This document shows positions 10,036 to 19,000 of a stretch of DNA of 64,000 nucleotides, in pieces. The position numbers and the translations under genes are program-made. How positions within the stretch are numbered: position 1 is the stretch's first letter; the number at the start of each line of letters is the position of its first letter. Under the pieces are notes generated by a model. That model was not told where the DNA came from, did not search any database, and worked only from the letters and a program-made list of their open reading frames with translations. Origin of the DNA: Brachypterus glaber (Eukaryota > Arthropoda > Insecta > Coleoptera > Kateretidae); contig OY294044.1 of assembly GCA_958510825.1 (NCBI GenBank), positions 86,846,895-86,910,894 on the forward strand, given 5' to 3'.

Positions 10036-13000
10036 GTAAGTGGGTATAGTCTGATAAGAACCTTACGAGGAAAGGGGGAGGTAGGAGCAAAAAACGCTCC
10101 GATTAAAGCGAATTTAACGTTAACCTGTTTTTAGTTAGATTTTATATTCAAGTGTATTGCTTTTTCATTTTTTACCGCATTCTTTCGATAGCTTTAGAAC
10201 CGTGTGTCAAACAATAAGAAATAGTATATTATAAAATTAGTTTGCGACTTTAAGGCTTAAAAGCTTTTAAACAAATTTAAACTTAACAGTTGATATTGTA
10301 GTTTTTTTTAAATTTATATTCACTATTTTTGTTGACTTATTTTTTTTAAGTTTTAAATTAACCCTATATTGCACCTTGTGCCCATTTGGAAACACTGGCA
10401 TTAAGATCTCTGAATTCTTTAATAACCAAAATACAAACTTTATGGGAACCTGGTTTTTACTTGGGAACACGGTAGTATCTAATAAACACTGGCATTAAGA
10501 TCTCTGAATTCTTTAATAACCAAAATACAAACTTTATGGGAACCTGGTTTTTACTTGGGAACACGGTAGTATCTAATATTGCCTGTAAATATTTAAACAG
10601 GTGGTCATGTCACGCTGCGTGAAAATTAGCTGGAGTCGAATTTTAGTTAGTGTGTTGGTTTGGCTTAAAATCGTGCTTTTGAGTTCTAATAAATTCTAAA
10701 AATTGTTTTGTTGATTACCATACATAATTTGTGAAAAAGTAAATATTATTATTTTATAGTTTTGTATTTGTATTTGTTTTGTATGTTTGTCTTCATATGC
10801 AAAATGGGGTTGGCGTGGTGCGGGCATAAAGTGCATATTATGGATCGCGCGGCAAAAAACAGTTTTTTATTAACTTATTAATAAAGTTTAGTGTAGTTTA
10901 TTCGTTTATAATCGTTCGGGGACTTCTGTACAGAGGTAGTTTATACCTTATTAGACTGATTATTGACAAAAAATTTAAATTATTACAAATATAATATAAT
11001 GGAAGACTTTATGACATCTATGCCAGGAATCTTTACATCTTATAATTTTAACATTTTTTTTTTCTTTTTTTTTCAATAAAAGATATTTCTTTCCAGAGAA
11101 AATAAACCATCCGTTCAATATATAAAATATTATCCGTATATTAAATCTATCTAAAACCATTGAAAAAACTACTATTATTTTTTTTTAATTCTTGACGTGT
11201 ACTTTTAATATGACGTTGGAATAGCATTTCCCTAGCAACGATAGTGTTAAAATCAAATTGAATTTTCGGATTGGTACTTATCAATTAATTTCTAAAAAAA
11301 AATGACCAAGGGAAAAATTTCTAAGTAATCTTTTTTGTAGCATAAATAAGCTTCATACGTCAATTTTTACAATGGTTTTACCCTGGTAAAGCAATTTTTT
11401 CATGTAAAAGGGTATTTTTTTTAATATTCCCTTATTCAAAAATAATTTCCCTTCCTAAAATCGCTCGATTTTAACGTTTTTATATTTAAATAATAATAAA
11501 AAGGCTTTTTTCTCCCAAAAAACAGCCGGGCGCGACCTTTAAATATTTTTTTTTTAATCTGAAAAAACTAAGGGGTTGGTTTTTGACCCAAATGAACATG
11601 GGGGACCCTAAAAATCATTTTTTAATTTTTACTGGGCACCCTAATGTATATGTACATTTCAAAAATATGTTATTTAACAATTTTATTAAAAAGTTAAAGC
11701 GTCCACCTTTAGGCAAGCATTGTACATAAAATTATTACCCCCTTTCCAACAATAATTATAACCCTATGGAAACATTTTTTTCTCTAACTTTACATAAATC
11801 CAGCAATCAAGAAAAACTTTCCAGACGTTGTTTGTTTGCATTTATGCTTGTTAAAATCTTTTGTTTGGCTTTGATTATATATTAATTTATTATAATTATT
11901 ATTAATAATTATAATTATTTGTAATAACAAAGGTATGAAGATACACAAGATGTCAACGAAATTGCCATTTAATGACTGTTTATACAGGATGTCCAGTAAA
12001 TGATGTCATTAATTTTAAGAAGTGATTCTACATAGGAAAATATAAAATAAAGTTCATATAAACATGTCTAAAAATGCGTCGTAAGGGAACTAAGCCCCTT
12101 TGAAAGTGGCTAAAAAAATCGGTTTTTATTTAATAATTCAGGAACGCGTTGAGGTACAGCAACGAGGTTTTGAATGTAAACTAACCTTAATAAGGTCCAT
12201 CTTCGTATGTTATTTTCATGAACTTATTTTAACCAGGGGTGTGCGAAACTGGGGGGCCTTATTAGTTTTTTGTGCCAAACTCCTTTCTGTGTAACTTTTT
12301 TGTAATTTTATTTTTGGAATATGATTCATCAGGTCAAAATACATAACATATCAAAAATTCTGAAATACTCTTACACCAATGAAAAACTTTAAGGGGTGAG
12401 ACCGCCAAATTTTTTAATTTAAAATTTTCGTGGGTCACCCTACTGGGCATATTATGACAATAAATAGGTATAAATTGTTAAAAATAGTACCGTGAGGGGC
12501 TCAGACTACCCTAGAGTATCGCACTAAAATGGGGTTAAACCACCCCTTAGATGAAAATACGATAAATAAATACAGGCTGGCCTAACTCTACATAGACAGC
12601 GATTTTCTTGAAAACTAAAAGATAATCAAGTTCTGCGAAAACCACCTTAAATCGGAAAAAAATATCTATAATACACTGCCCAGTAAAAGAGCTTTCCCAT
12701 TTTTCACCTCCGCCCGTAAAATGGATTTTTTATTATCAGATTCACTTTCAGCGACCATAAAAACCTTAATATACCAATTTTCACGAAAACTACCCTCTGC
12801 CCCTTTAGGGGTAAAGTTATAATTTTTCTATAATCAGATTCACTTTCAACAACCTCAAAAACCCCAATATAACAATTTTCACGAAAACTACCCCCCACTC
12901 CTCAGGGCGTGGATTTAAAAAAAAATTATTATCAGATTCACTTTCAGCAACCTCAAAAACCCCAATACACCAGTTTTCACGAAAACTACCCCCACCCCTC

Positions 13001-16000
13001 AGGAGGTGAAATTGGAAAAAAAGTATTATCAGATTCATATTCGTCGACCCCAAAACCCTTATATACCAATTTTGAAGAAAATATTAATAATATTGAAAAA
13101 TATTTACCCCCTCACCCCCTTGGGGGGGAATTAGAAAAGTTTTTTTATCAGATTCAATTTCAGCAACCTTGCAAGGTTGCTGAAATTGAATCTGATAAAA
13201 AAACTTTTAAAATTGCTATATATGGGTTTTCAAGCTTGAAAACCCATATATAGCAATTTTAAATTTTTTTTAAAAATATGTATTTTTCCCCATTTGACGC
13301 ACCCCAATGTTTACCAAAAACAATCCCGAGCGAGAACTTTTGGTAACATACCTGTATGCCAAATTTCAAGTCTCTAGCTTAAAGCTTTCTTAAGTTATCG
13401 TGCCCACAAGATTTCCCGGACAGACCGATCGACCGACCGATCGACAAATTTTTTTTGCTCGAAATTGATTTATACCGACATAAAACGCAAAAATACACAA
13501 AAAAAATGAAAATTTTTGCACGAATACAAGGCTTTCCGAAATTTTTAAAATTTTCAAAATGGGAAAGCAAAAAGTAGAAAAAAATAAAATCCACCCTTTA
13601 ACCCCCTCCTCAAACTTACCCTCAACTTTATTTTTTTAAATAGCACCCTTCTATTTTTTTGGTTGTTTTGAATAAACCTTGTGCTTGCAAATATAATGGT
13701 ATATTGCTATTTTTAAGTTTTAAAAACAACCCCCTGATTTCAACTATATTGGGCAGCGATTTTCCTGAAAACTAAAAGAGATAATCAATTTCTGCAAAAA
13801 ACATTTCAAATAAGACAACAGTATCTGTATCTGAATGAAAAGTAGCCCTATATTAAATCCATCGTATTTTCATCTAAGGGGTGGTTTAACCCCATTTTAT
13901 GGCTATTTTACCCTACTATAGGGTAGTTTAAACCCCTCAAGGGACTAGGTACTATTTTTGACAACTTTTTTACATATTTATTGTCATAATATGCCAGGGA
14001 CGGTTTTACCCCATTTTAGGGTAATAACCCCCTTTCCAACAATAATATATAACCAAGGGGGTATTTTTTGGCCCAAGCTAATGATTTTGGGGGTGTACGA
14101 TTTTTTTGACCTTTTTTTTGTGGGGCTGTGTTGATTTAAATTTGTAGAGTTCATAAAAGCTAAAGTAGGTATAATTTTAGCATTTTAATGCTATTTGGCA
14201 AACAAATAGGGGGCTTTAAAATAGAGAATCACATGACCACATTTTTTATACAAAAAATTCTATGTCCTCAAAAGATAAAAATATCGAATGTATGCAAAAA
14301 GATCTTTTTCCAACGACTTAGTTAGTAATTAGTGCTTATTTTCCAGTCCTTGCCATGACAGCGGTCGGAAAATGCTTATAGTTTTTTTTAAGCTGAAAAA
14401 ATCATAATAAGATTTTTTGTACTCAAAAAATCATAATAAAAAAATTAATCATAAGTTTTTTAGGTGCTCAAAAAATCATAAAAGAATTTTCTGAGGGAAT
14501 AATTCTTCATGAAAAAGCTTCAGCTACTGTACCATTTAAAAGAACAACCCTGTATAAGCACCTAACTAAGTACTTTAAACAAAAATTTATCTATCTAATG
14601 TAGATAAGATACAATTCATTTAATAATATAATCTCGGATAATATAATAAAGAAATCGCAAAATTTTATAATAATATGATATGACAATTATAAAAAATTAT
14701 TTATTCTGATTTATTATAAAACAATTATTTAAATTAGGCTTTAATCAATAAAAATCAATCAATCAATCAATATGTATGTAAAATAATTTTACATATGAAA
14801 TGTTTTGGAGTGTTACGCCCATGTTAATGGTATAGGAAAATAGCGTTACAGGGGGCGGGGGTGGGGTCCAAAATGATCAAAATTTGCGCTACGAAATACT
14901 TAAACGTTACAAACATTGGGCCTATAGGGTATTGGAAAGAATTGGTAAGCCAGGTACACCTGGTATTGTAGACTGTAAAATTTTTATGAATTTTGCTAAA
15001 ATTATTGTAAATTCATAAAAATGTTACAATCTAAAATACCAGTTACAAACGGTGGGCCTATAGGGTATTGGAAAGAATTGGTAAGCCAGGTAAGCCTGGT
15101 ATTTTAGAATGTAAAATACCAGCATTCCTGGCTTACCAATTCTGTCCAGTACCCTATAAGCCGCCCGTTTGTAACTCTATCTGATCAATTAATTTTTAAC
15201 ATTATTTTATATCAAAACATTTCAAAGGACCCCTGAAAAATTAATCTGGGTGACTCAACCAGATCATTAGTTAAATAAATTTTTCTGGTTGCTGCAACCA
15301 GAAATCTGGCAAGGGAAAAACACAACTTTTTGTAGTTAGCAAATGTATAATTCCCTTGTAAATAAAAATTAGTTTAGTTAATTAGTTTTAGCAAATTTAG
15401 CGGGAAAAATTTGAATAATAATTTTTAGTTATTTTTCTGGCTAAAAAGTTGGTAACACAGTATTTAAAAATTAGCCTTCATGCGCATCAGACGCATAAAG
15501 AAGGAAAGAGAACCATTAGTCCAGCCTGCGCAAGATTATTTTGTGACAGAACGGGGCAGCGAAATGACGTAACGCAATATATCTGACCTTGCGCAGTACG
15601 CATCTCTATCAGCTGTGTAATGCTGTCGGTCGTAAAACAATTCGTCACCCCAGTATTCATTTGTCTTATCTCCAAAAATCCCCCAGTAAAAATCTTAAAA
15701 TGTCCGAAAATAGAGATGTGGCAAACCAATACTGGGGTGACGAATTATTAGTAGTTTGTTTATACTGTCAGTACCGTCAGATCGTCGTTTGTTTCTGTTC
15801 ATTTTTATACTTCTACTGTGTTTTAATTGTTTTTGCTGCATTTGTTTATATGTTTAAACATGACCTGTATTGTTGCTTTATGAAGAGCAAAGGGTCAATC
15901 CCTGGTGTACTCAAAGTAGATTGTACACAATCCCGAAACTCAAACACACCTCGAGAAATTCTTATAAAATAATTTAAAAAAACTATATCGACGTTTCTTC

Positions 16001-19000
16001 GTAGATATTTATTGTTTTTTGTTGAATTTTTTACAATTTTTATTTGACACACAAAACTAAGGTTAAAAATACTCCTCAAAAACAATAATAGTAGTGCGCA
16101 TGTGCAAGTTTATCTCAGATGCGCTAGGCACATTTATCACAGTATTCCGCAACGGCTTTGGAGGTCTTTCCTTGTCTATGATCAGACGCCATTTTCGTTC
16201 ATTAGAAAGTTATTATCGGTTTATCGTACCAAAAAGAACATTTAGTCGCTTTAAGGTGCCAAACTCTTATGAATAATTGTCAATCCTACCAAATATCCTT
16301 CAGAGATCTTCTACCCAGGGCCTCATCGCAAGAAACCACCGCTAGGGGTAAGATGAAAGGAGCATTAAAAACGTAGGAATTTCTCGCTTTCCAACAGTCC
16401 GCTAAAATAACCTTTGGTCTCACTTATTCAGCAAAAACAAAATTTTTTAGGATCTGGATCACAGCCATTTGTTTCGTTGCCTTAACTTGTCTTTGCCTTT
16501 TGGACTTTTCGAAGGCGTTCGATACCATCAACACAGAAATGTTAATTGCCAAGCTGCATTATTACGGTTTTTCCCCTGAGGCTATACAGATTATAAAAGA
16601 CTATCTTGATAATCGAAAACAATGCGTTAGTGTTGCAATAAATAATGAAACTGTCATCTCTGAACAAAAAACAATATCTAATGGTGTGCCCCAAGGATCT
16701 ATTTTAGGTCCCCTGCTTTTTAGTTTATATGTTGCTGATATGTCCGAGTGTCTCGAATCATGTGAACTTCATCAATTTGCTGATGACTCCCAGCTTTATT
16801 ATTCTTTTGATCCTGCCACTAACTTTTTGGCTAAACAATGTGTTTCCAATGATTTAAAAAAAATACATAAATATGCAGAGGATCATGACCTCAAATTAAA
16901 TACTTCAAAAACACACATTCTTCTTATAGGATCAAAAAGATCTAAACAAATATTAAATGAAGTAAACTTTAACGTTGAGTTTAATGGCGAGCTTATACCT
17001 ATTTCCAAATCTGAAAGAAATCTTGGTATTTTAATGGACGATTCTTTAAATTTTGAGGCGTATATTAGGTCAAAAATGAGAATTGGCTATATGAGGTTAA
17101 AAAAACTTTACCCATTTAAAAATGTTATAGACAATAATATAAAATATCGGTTGTGTAATTCGTTAGTGCTTTCTTTATTTGATTTTGGTGACGTCCTATA
17201 TCATTCTTCCATCACTAAAAAAACATCAAATTTGATTCAAAAAGTTCAAAACTCATGTATGCGCTTTTCATATTCCATAAATTACCGAAATCACATAACG
17301 TCTTTTTTAAACAAAAATAAAATACTAAATATGTCAAATAGAAGGATTTTACATTTTTCTTCTTTTTTACTAAAACTTTTTAAAGAGCCATTATATTTAT
17401 TAAATAAATTTACACGTAATTTGCACTCATATAATACAAGGCATAAAAATAATTATGAAGTTCCGTTATATAAGACAGCCTCATTTCAAAAATCTTTTAC
17501 TTTCTTTGCCATAAAACTTTGGAACAATATTGATGAAAACAATAAACAACTTTCAGTACCCAAGTTTAAAAATCAAATATTTAAAGAGCTTCTCCGTTCT
17601 CAGTAGTTGAGTCGTTTTCTTTTTTTTTTGTACGTTGTTTACCTTGGGAGTGTTACCGTTGTCGCCTGTACCTGTAAGTTGGTTATTTCCTGTAGCTGTA
17701 AGTTGGTTATTTCCGCGGGGGGTTATTTGGGCATAAAATGCAAAGCGAAATTACATTTATTTCTCTATTTTAGTATATGTATCTGGGTCTAATTTAAGTA
17801 AATTATGTAGGACACATGGAAGATCGACTCAGTCGAATGTGTACCGTTTGCTTAGTTGTTATTATTTTGATTTCATTGTATTATTATTATTTTTCTTTAA
17901 AGCAATAAACCATATTCTATTCTATTCTATTCTATTCTATTTCTGGTTGCAGCAACCATAAAATCAATTTTTCTTTATTGAACTAAAAAAAAACAGATCT
18001 GAATGGGGAGCTATAAAAGTTACTAGATATAGGTTATTATCTACTATTTCACTCTACCAGTTATACCAACATACATCATTCATAACATCATAACATCTTC
18101 TGTTTCATTCATTATAATTATCTAATTGCACAAATTTTCGATATGCGTAATAATGAGAATAAATTTGCTAGTAGTGAAAGAAATAATATATAAACCACTG
18201 CAGTGCACTGTAGAGAAGATTATTAGAGCTTCTCACTCTTATATGTTTCCATGCTACGCATCTCGGGATATAATACGATCGACTATAAAAATGTCCTTTG
18301 GTATATAATTTATTTAATTTTATTTATTTTACTATTATTTTAGGTACAAATAGAAAGCATAAGAAAACTACCAGCCTTTGCTGCCAACATTGGACCCATA
18401 CAAACTAGAGAAATTTTGTTACCTTTCGTTTTTAGTATCGTAGAATACGCTACGCACGATGAAGTCCTAATTAATATAGCCGAAGAACTAAAGTATTTCG
18501 TACCTCTAGTAGGAGGTAAAGAATATGCGGAATGTATAATCGAAATTTTGGTGAAAATCTGCTCGATGGACGATCCTCTTATCAGAAACAAAGGCATCGA
18601 AACCATCAAGGAAGTCTGTTATCATTTTAACGTGGTTGAATGCCAGGAGATTTTGATTCCGATTGTGGAGAATTTTGCTTCTACACAATGGTATGCGTCA
18701 AAATGTTCAGCTGCAGCTCTCATACCGGTAAAAAGAATAGTATATTACCTAATAAGAGTTGTAAATAGCATATTACGCACGCGTGGAAAGTTTACGTACA
18801 AACATTTTAGCAACAAAATATTTTTTTGTTGTATTAATTTACATTATAAAATATTTTTTCCAAATCAGTTTCTTTTTAATTTTTTTTGGTTTTCAAAAGT
18901 GCTATCTACTGTATACAATATATTATGAAATACAAAGCAATGTATATCTTCACGGCTTGTTCATTACTATACTTAAAAGTTTGTCAATATAAATTTTGGT

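Larger units (their letters stand above)
12440..14030. mobile_element. Composite inverted-repeat element hosting a second element
   Basis: Left arm 12440-12650 (TATTATGACAATAAATA, AAATAGTACCGTGAGGGG, GGGGTTAAACCACCCCTTAGATGAAAATACGAT) is mirrored at 13855-14010 (ATCGTATTTTCATCTAAGGGG, GGTACTATTTTTGACAA, TATTTATTGTCATAATATG). Between the arms lies a separate repeat block at 12675-13498. Confidence 0.55.
16490..17945 (+). mobile_element. 5'-truncated non-LTR retrotransposon (LINE) with (ATTCT)n tail
   Basis: It consists of the 3' portion of a reverse-transcriptase ORF, about 275 bp of 3' UTR, an AATAAA-like stretch (CAATAAACC) and an ATTCT repeat of five units at 17914-17941. It lies in intron 1 of the PP2A-A-like gene, same strand. 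Upstream of 16500 the reading frame no longer resembles reverse transcriptase, so truncation or an internal deletion lies there. Confidence 0.8.

Noticed and set aside
12704..13253. Frames with FRENCYIGVFEV / SFHENYPHP-like repeats
   Set aside because: Translation of the family 5 tandem unit, seen again at 26341-26634; not a gene.
15885..15935. GGGTCAATCCCTGG resembling a tRNA B box
   Set aside because: No A box at proper distance and no cloverleaf; chance match.
15589..15972. 127-codon frame upstream of the LINE
   Set aside because: It crosses a hairpin (15638-15748), and a second open frame exists on the opposite strand; no domain recognised.
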